A DNA stretch of 64,000 nucleotides from an uncultured Hyphomicrobiales bacterium (GCA_903839845.1 CAIMEA010000193.1:25533-89532); one strand, 5' to 3'; shown: positions 26,710-37,164, counted from the stretch's first letter. Notes: generated from the letters alone by a model not told the origin. Numbers and translations are program-made.

Positions 26710-27531
26710 CTACGACTGTCCATCCACCTCGCCATGCGCCGCTTTCAGCGCATCCGGCTGCGGCATGGCGATGACGTTGTAGCCACTATCGACAAAATGG
26801 ATTTCGCCGGTGACGCCGGTCGACAGGTCCGAGCACAGATAAAGCCCCGCGCCGCCGAGTTCTTCCAAAGTCACGCCGCGGCCGAGCGGCGAATATTTCT
26901 GCTGGAAGGCGAACATATAGCGCGCATCGCCAATGCCGGCGCCGGCCAAAGTGCGGATCGGGCCGGCCGAGATCGCGTTGACGCGGATCTTCTGGTGACC
27001 GAAATCGACGGCGAGATAGCGCACCGACGATTCGAGCGCCGCCTTCGCCAGACCCATGACGTTGTAATTGGGCATGGCGCGATCGCCGCCATTGTAAGTG
27101 AGCGTGATCAGCGAGCCGCCATTGGGCATCAGCGCCGCCGCGCGCTTGGCGCTCTCGGCGAAGGAGAAGCAGGAGATCACCATGGTGCGGATGAAGTTCT
27201 CGCGGGTGTTGTCGGCGAAGCGGCCCTTGAGTTCGTTCTTGTCCGAGAAACCGACCGCGTGGACGAAAAAGTCGATGGTTCCCCACTTCTCCTTGAGCGT
27301 GGCAAAAACAGCATCGACGGTCGAAATGTCCTCGACGTCGCAGGGCATCAGCATGGTCGAGCCGACGGATTCGGCGAGCGGCTTGACGCGCTTCAACAGC
27401 GCATCGCCTTGATAAGTGAAGGCCAGCTTGGCGCCGTGGGCGCTCAGCATCTTGGCGATGCCCCAGGCGATCGAGTGGTCGTTGGCGACCCCCATGATCA
27501 GGCCGCGTTTTCCGTCCATCAATCCCGGCAT
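26710..27531 (-). CDS. fabI: enoyl-[acyl-carrier-protein] reductase
   Basis: LMDGKRGLIMGVANDHSIAWGIAK; YNVMGLAKAALESSVRYLA; start revised to 27531. Confidence 0.95.
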   Translation of the reverse strand: MPGLMDGKRGLIMGVANDHSIAWGIAKMLSAHGAKLAFTYQGDALLKRVKPLAESVGSTMLMPCDVEDISTVDAVFATLKEKWGTIDFFVHAVGFSDKNELKGRFADNTRENFIRTMVISCFSFAESAKRAAALMPNGGSLITLTYNGGDRAMPNYNVMGLAKAALESSVRYLAVDFGHQKIRVNAISAGPIRTLAGAGIGDARYMFAFQQKYSPLGRGVTLEELGGAGLYLCSDLSTGVTGEIHFVDSGYNVIAMPQPDALKAAHGEVDGQS

Positions 27532-27565
27532 GGTTCCGCTTCCAAATTCGTGCGTGAGAAAACGA

Positions 27566-28786
27566 TCAGGCGTCAACGTGCTTGAGCACGATCGAGGCAT
27601 TGGTGCCGCCGAAGCCGAACGAGTTCGACAGCACGGCGCCGAGTTTCACATTGTCCTTGCGTTCGCGCAGGATCGGCATGTCGGCGAAGTCCGGATCGAT
27701 AGTTTCAATATTGGCGCTCTTGCACAGGAAGCCGTTGTTCATCATCAGCAGCGAGTAGATCGCCTCCTGCACGCCGGCGGCGCCGAGCGAATGGCCGGAC
27801 AGCGACTTGGTCGCCGAAATCGGCGGGCACTTGTCGCCGAACACCTCGCGGATGGCGCCGATCTCGGCGGCGTCGCCGACCGGCGTCGCGGTGGCGTGCG
27901 GATTGATGTAATCGATCGGCGCCTTGCAGGTCTCGATTGCCATCTTCATGCAGCGCATCGCGCCTTCGCCGGACGGCGCCACCATGTCGGCGCCGTCCGA
28001 GGTCGCGCCGTAGCCGGCGATCTCGGCATAGATTTTCGCACCCCTCGCGCGGGCGTGTTCGAGTTCTTCCAGAACCAGCACGCCGGCGCCGCCGGCGATG
28101 ACGAAGCCATCGCGACTGACATCGTAGGCGCGCGACGCGGTCTGTGGCGTATCGTTATATTTCGTTGACATCGCGCCCATGGCGTCGAACATGTTCGACA
28201 ATGTCCAGTGCAGCTCTTCCGAGCCGCCGGCGAACACCATGTCCTGCTTGCCCCATTGAATGAGCTCGGCGGCGTTGCCGATGCAGTGATTGGAGGTCGC
28301 GCAGGCCGACGAGATCGAATAGTTGACGCCCTTGATCTTGAACCAGGTGGCGAGCGTCGCCGACGCCGTCGACGACATCACCTTCGGCACGGCGAAGGGG
28401 CCAATGCGCTTCGGCGAGTTGTTCTTGCGGGTGATGTCGGCGGCGTCGACGAGAATGCTGGTCGACGGGCCGCCCGAGCCCATGACGATGCCAGTGCGCG
28501 GATTGACGATGTCCTTTTCCTCGACGCCCGAATCGCGGATCGCCTGTTCCATGGCGACGTGATTCCACGCCGAACCGGGACCGAGGAAACGCATGGCGCG
28601 GCGGTCGATGGAGCCGGCGGGGTCGAGCGTCGGCATGCCCTGCACCTGGCAGCGGAAGCCATGCGCGGCGAACTCCTCCGACCGCGTGATGCCGGATTTG
28701 GCTTCGCGCAGACTGGCGAGGACTTCCTGCGTGTTATTGCCGATGGATGAGACGATGCCCATCCCGGTGACGACTACCCGTCTCAT
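27566..28786 (-). CDS. fabB: beta-ketoacyl-ACP synthase I
   Basis: [47 protein letters not shown]; fabA neighbour. Confidence 0.95.
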   Translation of the reverse strand: MRRVVVTGMGIVSSIGNNTQEVLASLREAKSGITRSEEFAAHGFRCQVQGMPTLDPAGSIDRRAMRFLGPGSAWNHVAMEQAIRDSGVEEKDIVNPRTGIVMGSGGPSTSILVDAADITRKNNSPKRIGPFAVPKVMSSTASATLATWFKIKGVNYSISSACATSNHCIGNAAELIQWGKQDMVFAGGSEELHWTLSNMFDAMGAMSTKYNDTPQTASRAYDVSRDGFVIAGGAGVLVLEELEHARARGAKIYAEIAGYGATSDGADMVAPSGEGAMRCMKMAIETCKAPIDYINPHATATPVGDAAEIGAIREVFGDKCPPISATKSLSGHSLGAAGVQEAIYSLLMMNNGFLCKSANIETIDPDFADMPILRERKDNVKLGAVLSNSFGFGGTNASIVLKHVDA

Positions 28787-28926
28787 GGCCGTTTATCCTC
28801 ACACATACCGCATCTGCCGCTTTTGCCGCGTCTGGCGGTGATTGGGCACATTTGGGCCACCTGAGGCAACAGCGCAAGGTAGGGCGCAAATCTGGACACA
28901 TGCCCGGCCGCAAGCACGAAATAGCC

Positions 28927-29451
28927 TTAGCCGCCCACCGGCGCCGCATCCTTGAACAGGCCGACTTTGAGGTCGCTGGCCTTGTAGATGACCTTGCCGT
29001 CGGCCTCTACCCAGCCGTCGGCAATGCCGAGCACCAGTTTGGAGCGCATCACGCGCTTGAAGTCGACGCCATAGACGACCTTCTTCACGCTCGGCAACAC
29101 TTGGTCGCTGAATTTGATCTCGCCGGTGGCGATCGCGCGGCCACGGCCGGGCGCACCCAGCCAGCCGAGGAAAAAGCCGACCATCTGCCAGAGCGCATCG
29201 AGACCGAGGCACCCCGGCATCACCGGATCGCCCTTGAAGTGGCACTGGAAGAACCAGAGGTCAGGGTTCACGTCGAGTTCCGCGCGCACCATGCCCTTGC
29301 CATGTGGGCCGCCATCTTCCGAAATCTCGGTGATGCGGTCGAACATCAGCATGGGCGGCAGCGGCAGCTGGGCGTTTCCCGGACCGAACAGCTCGCCCCG
29401 GCCACAGGCCAGCAAGTCTTCGTAGGCGAAACTGTGACGCCGGTTTTCCAT
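28927..29451 (-). CDS. fabA: 3-hydroxydecanoyl-ACP dehydratase
   Basis: [44 protein letters not shown]. Confidence 0.96.
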   Translation of the reverse strand: MENRRHSFAYEDLLACGRGELFGPGNAQLPLPPMLMFDRITEISEDGGPHGKGMVRAELDVNPDLWFFQCHFKGDPVMPGCLGLDALWQMVGFFLGWLGAPGRGRAIATGEIKFSDQVLPSVKKVVYGVDFKRVMRSKLVLGIADGWVEADGKVIYKASDLKVGLFKDAAPVGG

Positions 29452-29726
29452 CGTCGAAATATCCCCGTATGGCGGGTTTGCCCTGAATTGGTGAATTTCC
29501 TAACACACCGGACGGGGGTGGCAAAGATGCGCCGGCCGGCTGCACGGACAGTTTTCCTGCGGAATTTCAGCCGAGTAGGCCGGTATTAGGCGACAATCGC
29601 TTTTGCGAAGGAGTTGCATCTGGGGGCTGGTTTCGATATGTTGCAAGCGAAACGGGTTTGCTTGGCATCTTCGTTCGGTTCGGGCCGCCGCTACGGACGC
29701 GTCGGCGCGGACTGCTTGTGATTTAC

Positions 29727-30227
29727 ATGGGCGAAACAATGACCCAGACGCGTACCGTCCTGCTTCCTGTCGCCAAGGCGGATATCGCGCCGGCGGCGGA
29801 CCGCACCTCGCTCACCGGCTGCCCCTGGCACGACGTGAAGGCGATGCTGCGCGGCGTCGGTTTGCGCCCCACGCGCCAGCGCATGGCGTTGGGTTGGATT
29901 CTGTTCGGCAAAGGCGACCGCCACCTGACCGCCGAGGCGCTGTACGAAGAAGCCTCGCGCGCCAAGGTGCCGGTGTCGCTGGCGACCATCTACAACACGC
30001 TGCACCAGTTCACCGAGGTCGGCCTCCTGCGCCAGGTGCCGGTCGATGGGTCGAAGGCCTATTTCGACACCAATGCGTCGTCGCATCACCACTTCTTCGT
30101 CGAGGGTGAAGACGAACTGCTCGACATTCCGGGCGCCGAAGTGATTGTCGGCAAGACCCCCGAGCCGCCGGAAGGCTACGAGATCGCCCGCGTCGATGTC
30201 GTCGTGCGCCTGCGCCGCAAGGCCTAG
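29727..30227 (+). CDS. irr: iron response regulator Irr (Fur family)
   Basis: GCPWHDVKAMLRGVGLRPTRQRMALGWILFGKGDRHLTAE; SSHHHFF; divergent from fabA. Confidence 0.93.
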   Translation: MGETMTQTRTVLLPVAKADIAPAADRTSLTGCPWHDVKAMLRGVGLRPTRQRMALGWILFGKGDRHLTAEALYEEASRAKVPVSLATIYNTLHQFTEVGLLRQVPVDGSKAYFDTNASSHHHFFVEGEDELLDIPGAEVIVGKTPEPPEGYEIARVDVVVRLRRKA

Positions 30228-30290
30228 ACTTATCAAGTCATAGTTTTATTGGGTCGCGCGTGTCGAACGCGCGGCTTTTCCATTTTCATC

Positions 30291-30503
30291 TCACGCTTGC
30301 CAAAACCATTTGCCACATTCGTCGGCGCGCTGCCGCTCGCTCAGGCCGATATCGGTGAGACGATACATCTCCAGCGCGCGCAGGTCGCGGCGCGTGCGAC
30401 TGCGTCGCAGCCACAGGCCGATGGCCGAAATTACTGCCAGCAGAATTTTCCTTCGTTCCGGGTACGCGATACGCGACTTTTCGTCGAGCGTGGTCATGGC
30501 CAT
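30291..30503 (-). CDS. DUF1127 domain-containing small protein
   Basis: RTRRDLRALEMYRLTDIGLSERQRADE. Confidence 0.85.
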   Translation of the reverse strand: MAMTTLDEKSRIAYPERRKILLAVISAIGLWLRRSRTRRDLRALEMYRLTDIGLSERQRADECGKWFWQA

Positions 30504-30628
30504 GCCTGCACCTGTGCGGTTATTGATTGCCGCACGATGCCGCCGCGCCGCGCCGAAATGGTTCGGCCAAGGCCGAAGCCTTGCCGCGCCAAATGGCCTA
30601 GACTGCTTGCAACGGGTTCACGGAGTTT

Positions 30629-31348
30629 TTGCAAATGGCGAGCAATGCCGCCTTCGCGGAAGTGGCGAGCCTTGCCGGCGATCCGGGGCGCGCCGGCATG
30701 CTGCATGCGCTGATGGACGGCCGGGCGCTGACCGCGACCGAATTGGCGGGCGTCGCGGGAATTACGCCCCAAACCGCCTCGGGGCATCTGGCGCAATTGA
30801 CGGCCGGGGGCCTTGTCACCGTGCAGCAGCAGGGCCGCCATCGCTATCACCGGCTGGCCTCTCCAGCCGTTGCGCGCATGCTGGAAAGCATCATGCAGGT
30901 CGCCGCCGGTTCGGCGCCGAAGAGGAAAGCCTTTGTCGGGCCGCGCGATCTGGCGCTGCGTGCCGCGCGCACCTGCTACGATCATCTCGCCGGTCACCTT
31001 GGCGTCGCGCTCGCCGATGCTCTGGTCGCCAACGGCCAGATTGAATTATCGGGCGACGCCGGCATCGTCACCGGCAAGGGCGCGGCCTTGTTCGACCGGC
31101 TCGGCCTCGAGCTGGACGCAAACATTCACAAGAATGGATCGGGCAAACGCAAAGGCCGCATGCTGTGCCGGCCGTGCCTGGACTGGAGCGAGCGCCGGCC
31201 GCATCTGGCCGGCCAGGTTGGCCGCGCGCTATGCCGGCATTGCTTTACCGCCGGCTGGATCAAGCATGTCGATGGCACGCGCGCGGTCGCCGTGACACCC
31301 AAAGGTCAGCGCAATTTCAGGGAAATTTTCAGGATCGAAGGCGTCTAA
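30629..31348 (+). CDS. ArsR-type winged-helix transcriptional regulator
   Basis: LTATELAGVAGITPQTASGHLAQLTAGGLVTVQQQGRHRYHRLAS. Confidence 0.88.
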   Translation: MQMASNAAFAEVASLAGDPGRAGMLHALMDGRALTATELAGVAGITPQTASGHLAQLTAGGLVTVQQQGRHRYHRLASPAVARMLESIMQVAAGSAPKRKAFVGPRDLALRAARTCYDHLAGHLGVALADALVANGQIELSGDAGIVTGKGAALFDRLGLELDANIHKNGSGKRKGRMLCRPCLDWSERRPHLAGQVGRALCRHCFTAGWIKHVDGTRAVAVTPKGQRNFREIFRIEGV

Positions 31349-31357
31349 CGGAAACCG

Positions 31358-31909
31358 CTACTCGATCTTCTCGTTCGGGTAGGCGCCCCAGAGGCGCTCC
31401 TGCGCGATCCAGCCGGTGAAGTCCTTGCCCGACACCTGACACCATTTGCCGGTGCAGGTCTTGATCTGGGCGAGCACGCCGGATTGCAGCCGCGCCGCGA
31501 CCGCCGCATCGGGCTCGGCCTTTTCGTACAACGGCACCAGTTCGTCTTTCAGGGTCGGCACCACAACGGCGGTGCGCTTTCCCGACAGAAGCGAGTGATA
31601 GACCCACCCCTCGGCGCCTTCCCAGTCGCGGATGCGGCGCCAGTTCTCGAACTCGGCGGTGATCTCCACCGGCATGCCGGCGCGGGTATAGACCCAGCGC
31701 ACTTCCTGGTCCTTGTTCGGGCCGGAGCGCACATTGACGCGGTCGGACTTCAGGCTGACGAAGCGCGGGATCGGCAAGCCGCTGACCGCGCCGGCGGCCG
31801 GCTCCCCGGTCTGGGCGAGCGGCGCGAAAGATACGGCAAAAAGGCCGACCAGCAGCGCCCGCCCGGCCAGCGATAAGGCCGTCCGGACGCTTTGTGTTGT
31901 CATTGCCAT
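31358..31909 (-). CDS. SH3-domain-containing secreted protein
   Basis: Signal peptide; VNVRSGPNKDQEVRWVYTRAGMPVEITAEFENWRRIRDWEGAEGWVYHSLL bacterial SH3-like. Confidence 0.85.
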   Translation of the reverse strand: MAMTTQSVRTALSLAGRALLVGLFAVSFAPLAQTGEPAAGAVSGLPIPRFVSLKSDRVNVRSGPNKDQEVRWVYTRAGMPVEITAEFENWRRIRDWEGAEGWVYHSLLSGKRTAVVVPTLKDELVPLYEKAEPDAAVAARLQSGVLAQIKTCTGKWCQVSGKDFTGWIAQERLWGAYPNEKIE

Positions 31910-32043
31910 CTGGTAGGAAAAAGAAGGAATTTTCGGCCTCACGCACATGAAACGGGAGTGTGGTCGAGCGCGGTTAAAGAGACCTTTATCGGCGGCCAGA
32001 ACGGTATTCACGTCGGCAATCAAGACAGCAAGACCCGAAGATC

Positions 32044-33045
32044 ATGTCCAAACCCAAGAAGCCAGTCGTCGTCGTCACCCGCAAATTGCCCGACTCGGTC
32101 GAGCTGCGCATGCGGGAACTTTTCGACGCCCGTCTCAACCCGGACGACAAGCCGATGACGGCGGCGGCATTGGCCGAGGCGGTCAAGACCGCTGATGTGC
32201 TGGTGCCGACGGTCACTGACCGGATCGATACCGCCGTTCTGTCGAAGGCCGGCGAGCAACTCAGGCTGATCGCCAATTTCGGCAATGGCGTCGACAATAT
32301 CGATGTCGCCACCGCGGTTCAGCGCGGCATCACCGTCACCAACACGCCGGGCGTTCTCACCGAAGACACCGCCGACATGACGATGGCGCTGATCCTGTCG
32401 GTGCCGCGCCGTTTGGTCGAAGGCTCGAACGTTCTGATCTCGAACGAGGACTGGACCGGCTGGACGCCGACCTGGATGCTCGGCCACCGCATCTGGGGCA
32501 AGCGCCTCGGCATCATCGGCATGGGCCGTATCGGCCAGGCGGTGGCGCGGCGCGCCCGCGCCTTCGGTCTGCAGGTGCATTATCATAACCGCCGCAAGGT
32601 CGCGCCGAAGATCGAGGAAGAACTCGACGCCACCTACTGGGAAAGTCTCGACCAGATGCTGGCGCGTATGGACATTGTCTCGGTCAATTGTCCGCATACG
32701 CCGGCGACGTTTCATCTGCTGTCGGCGCGGCGCCTGAAAATGCTGCGGCCGGAGGCGTTCATCGTCAACACCGCGCGCGGGGAGGTGATCGACGAGAACG
32801 CGCTGGCGCGGTTGCTGGAGTCGGGCGACATCGCCGGCGCCGGTCTCGACGTGTTCGAGCACGAACCGGCGGTCAATCCGAAACTGTTGAAGCTCGCCAA
32901 GGCCGGCAAGGTCGTGCTGCTGCCGCATATGGGCTCGGCGACCATCGAAGGCCGCGTCGATATGGGCGAGAAGGTCATCATCAACATCAAGACCTTCATG
33001 GACGGGCATCGTCCGCCGGATCGCGTTCTGCCGTCGATGCTTTAG
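32044..33045 (+). CDS. 2-hydroxyacid dehydrogenase (glyoxylate/hydroxypyruvate reductase-like)
   Basis: GKRLGIIGMGRIGQAVARRARAFG, NTARGEVIDENALARLLESGDIAGAGLDVFEHEP. Confidence 0.93.
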   Translation: MSKPKKPVVVVTRKLPDSVELRMRELFDARLNPDDKPMTAAALAEAVKTADVLVPTVTDRIDTAVLSKAGEQLRLIANFGNGVDNIDVATAVQRGITVTNTPGVLTEDTADMTMALILSVPRRLVEGSNVLISNEDWTGWTPTWMLGHRIWGKRLGIIGMGRIGQAVARRARAFGLQVHYHNRRKVAPKIEEELDATYWESLDQMLARMDIVSVNCPHTPATFHLLSARRLKMLRPEAFIVNTARGEVIDENALARLLESGDIAGAGLDVFEHEPAVNPKLLKLAKAGKVVLLPHMGSATIEGRVDMGEKVIINIKTFMDGHRPPDRVLPSML

Positions 33046-33069
33046 AGCGCTTGACGACTCACCAGTGCC

Positions 33070-33153
33070 GCCATGCCCGGCCTTGCGCCGGGCATCAACG
33101 TCTTTCTTTGAAGAGAGCAAGGCGTGGATGGCCGGGACGAGCCCGGCCATGAC
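33070..33153. repeat. Palindromic intergenic repeat, family A
   Basis: gccatgcccggccttgcgccgggcatcaacgtctt…gcgtggatggccgggacgagcccggccatgac. Confidence 0.85.
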
Positions 33154-33191
33154 GCGAATGGGAACCGAGACAAGAAGCGCGAACCAGTCTG

Positions 33192-33413
33192 CTACTTGCG
33201 CGGCTTGACCCGGCGGTCGGCGGCATCCTCGATATAGATCATGCGCTTGAAATACATGCCGCGATGGCCGCACTTCGGGCACGGCACGCAAAACTCGACG
33301 CTGACCATGCCGGGCTGGCGCACGACGATCGGCGAGCGGCACTTCTCGCATTCGACGACGCCGCGCTGATAAACGCCGAGCGCTTGGTTGGCGATTTGCT
33401 GGGCCGAATACAT
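33192..33413 (-). CDS. Small zinc-ribbon protein, unknown function
   Basis: 73 aa with two CxxC knuckles (CEKC…CPKC). Confidence 0.75.
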   Translation of the reverse strand: MYSAQQIANQALGVYQRGVVECEKCRSPIVVRQPGMVSVEFCVPCPKCGHRGMYFKRMIYIEDAADRRVKPRK

Positions 33414-33545
33414 GACGCGAACTCCGCATTAAATTTGAGTCCACTTTGACCGAAAAATGCTGTGCCGCTGTTAAGTCGACGTCCAGTAAAGCGTAAACGC
33501 CCGTTAGGGCTGTTCGCCGCCGGCGTCACGAAATGCGCTGCTAAA

Positions 33546-34337
33546 TCAGGACAAATCGATAATCGTCGGCGTCTTGCCGCTCAACGGATTGTCCGCGTCC
33601 CACGCATAGCTCAATGTCTCGAATCGCATGGAGCGCGCATCGACCATCAGCAGGCGGCCGACCAGGCCTTCGCCGAAGCCGATGATCTCGCGCATCACTT
33701 CCAATGCCATCATCGAACCGAGAAGGCCGGGCAGCGCGCCGAGAATGCCGGCTTCGGCGCAGGCCGGTATCGTGCCGGCCGGCGGCGGCTCCGGAAACAG
33801 GCAGCGATAGGTCGGATTGGGCTCGCCATCGGCGCGCGTTTCGTGCGCGCGAATGGTCGTCAGCGAACCGTCGAAAATGCCGACCGCGGCGGTGACCAAT
33901 GGCTTGCGCGCGAAATAGCAGGCATCGGCGACGAGATAGCGCGTGGCGAAATTGTCCGAGCCGTCGGCGACGATATCGTAATCCGAAATCACATCGAGCG
34001 CGTTGCTGGCTTCAAGCCGCGTCATGTGCGTTTCGACTTTGACATGCGGATTGAGCCGTTCGATCGCCGCCTCCGCGCTGTCGACCTTGCGCAGGCCGAT
34101 GTCCGGCGTGGCGTGGATCACCTGTCGCTGCAAATTCGACAGCGAGACAATGTCGTCGTCGACAATGCCGATGGTGCCGATGCCGGCGGCGGCGAGGTAG
34201 AGCAGCACCGGCGCGCCGAGGCCGCCGGCGCCGATCACCAGCACGCGCGCGGCTTTCAGTTTGGCCTGGCCGGGGCCGCCCACTTCGCGCAACACGATAT
34301 GGCGCGCATAGCGTTCAAGTTCGGATCGATCCAGCAT
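33546..34337 (-). CDS. moeB: HesA/MoeB/ThiF family adenylyltransferase
   Basis: RYARHIVLREVGGPGQAKLKAARVLVIGAGGLGAPVLLYLAAAGIGTIGIVDDD. Confidence 0.92.
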   Translation of the reverse strand: MLDRSELERYARHIVLREVGGPGQAKLKAARVLVIGAGGLGAPVLLYLAAAGIGTIGIVDDDIVSLSNLQRQVIHATPDIGLRKVDSAEAAIERLNPHVKVETHMTRLEASNALDVISDYDIVADGSDNFATRYLVADACYFARKPLVTAAVGIFDGSLTTIRAHETRADGEPNPTYRCLFPEPPPAGTIPACAEAGILGALPGLLGSMMALEVMREIIGFGEGLVGRLLMVDARSMRFETLSYAWDADNPLSGKTPTIIDLS

Positions 34338-34466
34338 GATCGCCAACCTAGCCCAGCTCACGGCTGCCTGCGAACCGGTTTGTGCCGCCGCACGCGAGCC
34401 GCCTTGCGCCATCGGACCCATGGGCTAGAGTAAGCGTTAATCTTGGTTAGCAAGGCGTTAACTCGT

Positions 34467-35867
34467 ATGCGTTGGTTCCCTTTCGTAACGCTTTTCGCGC
34501 TTTCGCTCGGTGCGGCACCCGCTTTAGCCCAGGTGGCGGGCGCGGACGCGCCGACCTATCCGATGGAAACCGATGCGTCGGCCGACGCGGTGCCTGCGGC
34601 CAACAAGCCACTGACATTTCCGGCGCAACCCAAAACCGCGCCGAAGCCGGCCGCCAAACCCGCGGCAACCCCGGTTGCCGCAGCGCCGGCTAAACCGGAG
34701 CCTGCGATATCCGCCGCCGCGCCGGTCGTGTTGCCTCCGGTCCGACCGGAAGCCATCCGTGCGGTCCTTGCGCAGCCCGCCGCCGTTGCGCAGCCCGCCG
34801 CCACGGCGCAGCCCGCTGCCAATCCTCCCATCGTTGCGCCGGAAAACGAGCAGGAATTCGGCTGGAGCGTGGTCGCCGATCCGGCCACCGGCGTTCAGAT
34901 CGGCTTGCCGACCAAGCTTGTGCCGCATGCCCGCGAAGCGGCGCGCGGCACGCGCTGGTCGTCGGCGCATGGCGACGTCCAGATCGAAACCTTCCGTCTC
35001 ACCGAGCCCGGTCTCAAACTGCAAAGCTTGTTCGAGCAGGAGAAGAGGGAGCCGAGCACCCGCAAGGTCGAATATAGCCTGTTGCGCGACGACAGTTTTT
35101 TCGTCAGCGGCATTCAAGGTCTGCGCAAGTTTTCCGTGCGCGCCTCGATCCGCAATGGCGAGGTGCGCGGTTTCACCATGCTGTTCGATCAGGCGATGGA
35201 AGGCATCGTCGCGCCGGTGATGGTGGCGATGGCCTCGAGCTTCTCGCCGTTTCCCCAGCGCAGCGCGCCCTTCGCGGTCTTGTCGAAACCGGTCGAATAC
35301 GGCAACGGCCTGGTCGTCAGCGCGCAGGGTCACATCGTCACCGACGCGAATCTGACGCGCGGCTGTCAGGTGATCGTCGCGCAGGGACTGGGCGATGCCG
35401 AGCGCATCGCCGCCGACCGGGACAATGGCCTGGCGCTGCTGCGGGTCTATGGGCCCGGCAAATTCCAGCCGCTGTCGATGGCGAGCGACCCAGGCGCGGC
35501 CCCCGCGCCGAAGTCGGGTGATGTGACATTGCTCGGAATTCCCGACCCGAAAGAACAGGACGGCAGCGCCCGGCTGACCGAGATCAAGGCGCAGGTGACG
35601 GACGGCAATTCGATCGAATTGCGCCAGTCCGCGCCGCTGGCCGGATTTTCCGGCGCCGCCGCGTTCGACCGTCAGGGCCGCTTTGCCGGCATGGCGGAAA
35701 TGCGCAATGCCGTGCTCGCCAGCATCGCACCGGCCTTGCCGCCGCTGCGGCTCATTCGCACTGAGACGATTCGCGCATTTCTCGAAGAGCATAAAGTGCC
35801 GGCGGCGACGGCGCAAAACGCCGATGCTTCCAAATCCGTGGTGCGTATTATCTGCGTACGGAAGTAG
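34467..35867 (+). CDS. Secreted trypsin-like serine peptidase domain protein with Pro/Ala-rich linker
   Basis: Signal peptide MRWFPFVTLFALSLGAAPALAQ; APKPAAKPAATPVAAAP linker; VVSAQGHIVTDANLTRGC…GFSGAAAFDRQGRFAGMA. Confidence 0.75.
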   Translation: MRWFPFVTLFALSLGAAPALAQVAGADAPTYPMETDASADAVPAANKPLTFPAQPKTAPKPAAKPAATPVAAAPAKPEPAISAAAPVVLPPVRPEAIRAVLAQPAAVAQPAATAQPAANPPIVAPENEQEFGWSVVADPATGVQIGLPTKLVPHAREAARGTRWSSAHGDVQIETFRLTEPGLKLQSLFEQEKREPSTRKVEYSLLRDDSFFVSGIQGLRKFSVRASIRNGEVRGFTMLFDQAMEGIVAPVMVAMASSFSPFPQRSAPFAVLSKPVEYGNGLVVSAQGHIVTDANLTRGCQVIVAQGLGDAERIAADRDNGLALLRVYGPGKFQPLSMASDPGAAPAPKSGDVTLLGIPDPKEQDGSARLTEIKAQVTDGNSIELRQSAPLAGFSGAAAFDRQGRFAGMAEMRNAVLASIAPALPPLRLIRTETIRAFLEEHKVPAATAQNADASKSVVRIICVRK

Positions 35868-35871
35868 ACCT

Positions 35872-35918
35872 GTCCCGGGCGCGGCGCTTCACGAAGTGAT
35901 GCGCCGCAGAACCGGGAC
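35872..35918. repeat. REP-like hairpin, family C
   Basis: gtcccgggcgcggcgcttcacgaagtgatgcgccgcagaaccgggac. Confidence 0.75.
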
Positions 35919-35940
35919 CGTAGCGGACTCGGAAGCAGCT

Positions 35941-36231
35941 ATGCGACCATGCTACGTGTACATATTATCGAACCGAAGATACGGCGTGCTATACGTCGGT
36001 TTCACGAACAACCTCGCGCATCGCCTTTTCGAACACAAGTCACGAGCGACGCCCGGGTTTACATCCGACTACGGTGCGACTCGGCTGGTCTATGTTGAAG
36101 AGTATCCGACGGCATAGGAAGCGCGGTCACGCGAAAGAAGTTTGAAGCGCTGGCGACGCGCCTGGAAGCTCAAGCTTATCGACGACTTTAATCCGACGTG
36201 GCGGGATCTTGCGGAAGAGTTAGCGGCCTAG
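35941..36231 (+). pseudogene. GIY-YIG nuclease-like gene with in-frame amber stop at 36115-36117
   Basis: MRPCYVYILSNRRYGVLYVGFTNNLAHRLFEHKSRATPGFTSDYGATRLVYVEEYPTA*EARSRERSLKRWRRAWKLKLIDDFNPTWRDLAEELAA*. Confidence 0.85.
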
Positions 36232-36246
36232 ATCGCTTCCGATACG

Positions 36247-36302
36247 GCCCCGGATCTGCGTCGCACCGCTCGCTGTCGCTCGTGCGGCGCCGCGTCCGGG
36301 GC
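36247..36302. repeat. REP-like hairpin, family C
   Basis: gccccggatctgcgtcgcacc…gtgcggcgccgcgtccggggc. Confidence 0.7.
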
Positions 36303-36313
36303 AGGCAAAATAG

Positions 36314-37087
36314 CTACTTATTCTTCCACTGCGGCTTTCGCTTCTCGACGAAGGCCTTCATGCCTTCCTTCTGATCTTCGGTCGCAAACAATGCGTGGAA
36401 GATGCGCCGTTCGAAGGCGACGCCTTCGGCCAGACTCGATTCGAAAGCGCGGTCGACCGCTTCCTTGCCCGCCAGCACCGACGGCAGCGACATATTGGCG
36501 ATGGTGTCGGCGGCCTTCATCGCTTCGTCCATCAGGCTCGCCGCCGGCACGACGCGCGCCACCAGATTGGACCGCTCGGCCTCGGCGGCATCCATCATGC
36601 GCCCGGTCAAAATCATGTCCATCGCCTTGGCCTTGCCGACCGCGCGCGTCAGCCGCTGCGTGCCGCCAATGCCGGGAATGACGCCGAGCTTGATTTCCGG
36701 CTGGCCGAATTTGGCGTTGTCGGCGGCAATGATGATGTCGCATTGCATGGCCAGTTCGCAGCCGCCGCCGAGCGCAAAGCCCGCCACCGCGGCGACGATC
36801 GGCTTGCGCGCCCGCGTCGGCGCGTGCCAGTCGGCGGCAAAATTGCCGAGATAGGCCTCGATGAAAGTCTTGTCGGCCATCTCCTTGATGTCGGCGCCGG
36901 CGGCGAAGGCCTTGTCGCTGCCGGTTATCAGCAGACAGCCGATGGCGGCATCGGCCTCAAAGGCGTCGATCGCTTGCGTCAGCTCCATGACCAGCGCGCG
37001 GTTGAGCGCATTGAGCGCCTGCGGCCGGTTGAGCGTGATAACGCCGACGCGGCCTTTGGTTTCGACGATGAGATTCTGGTAGGTCAT
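36314..37087 (-). CDS. enoyl-CoA hydratase
   Basis: [71 protein letters not shown]. Confidence 0.94.
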   Translation of the reverse strand: MTYQNLIVETKGRVGVITLNRPQALNALNRALVMELTQAIDAFEADAAIGCLLITGSDKAFAAGADIKEMADKTFIEAYLGNFAADWHAPTRARKPIVAAVAGFALGGGCELAMQCDIIIAADNAKFGQPEIKLGVIPGIGGTQRLTRAVGKAKAMDMILTGRMMDAAEAERSNLVARVVPAASLMDEAMKAADTIANMSLPSVLAGKEAVDRAFESSLAEGVAFERRIFHALFATEDQKEGMKAFVEKRKPQWKNK

Positions 37088-37164
37088 GAATGCGTGTCCC
37101 GGTCTGAACTGGCTGCGGCAAAGCCTAGCACAGGCCCAGCCGCGATCAGAAGAAGCGCCGCGGG

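Noticed and set aside
35941-36231. Programmed readthrough/pyrrolysine at the GIY-YIG amber codon
   Set aside because: No supporting context; pseudogenisation by point mutation is simpler
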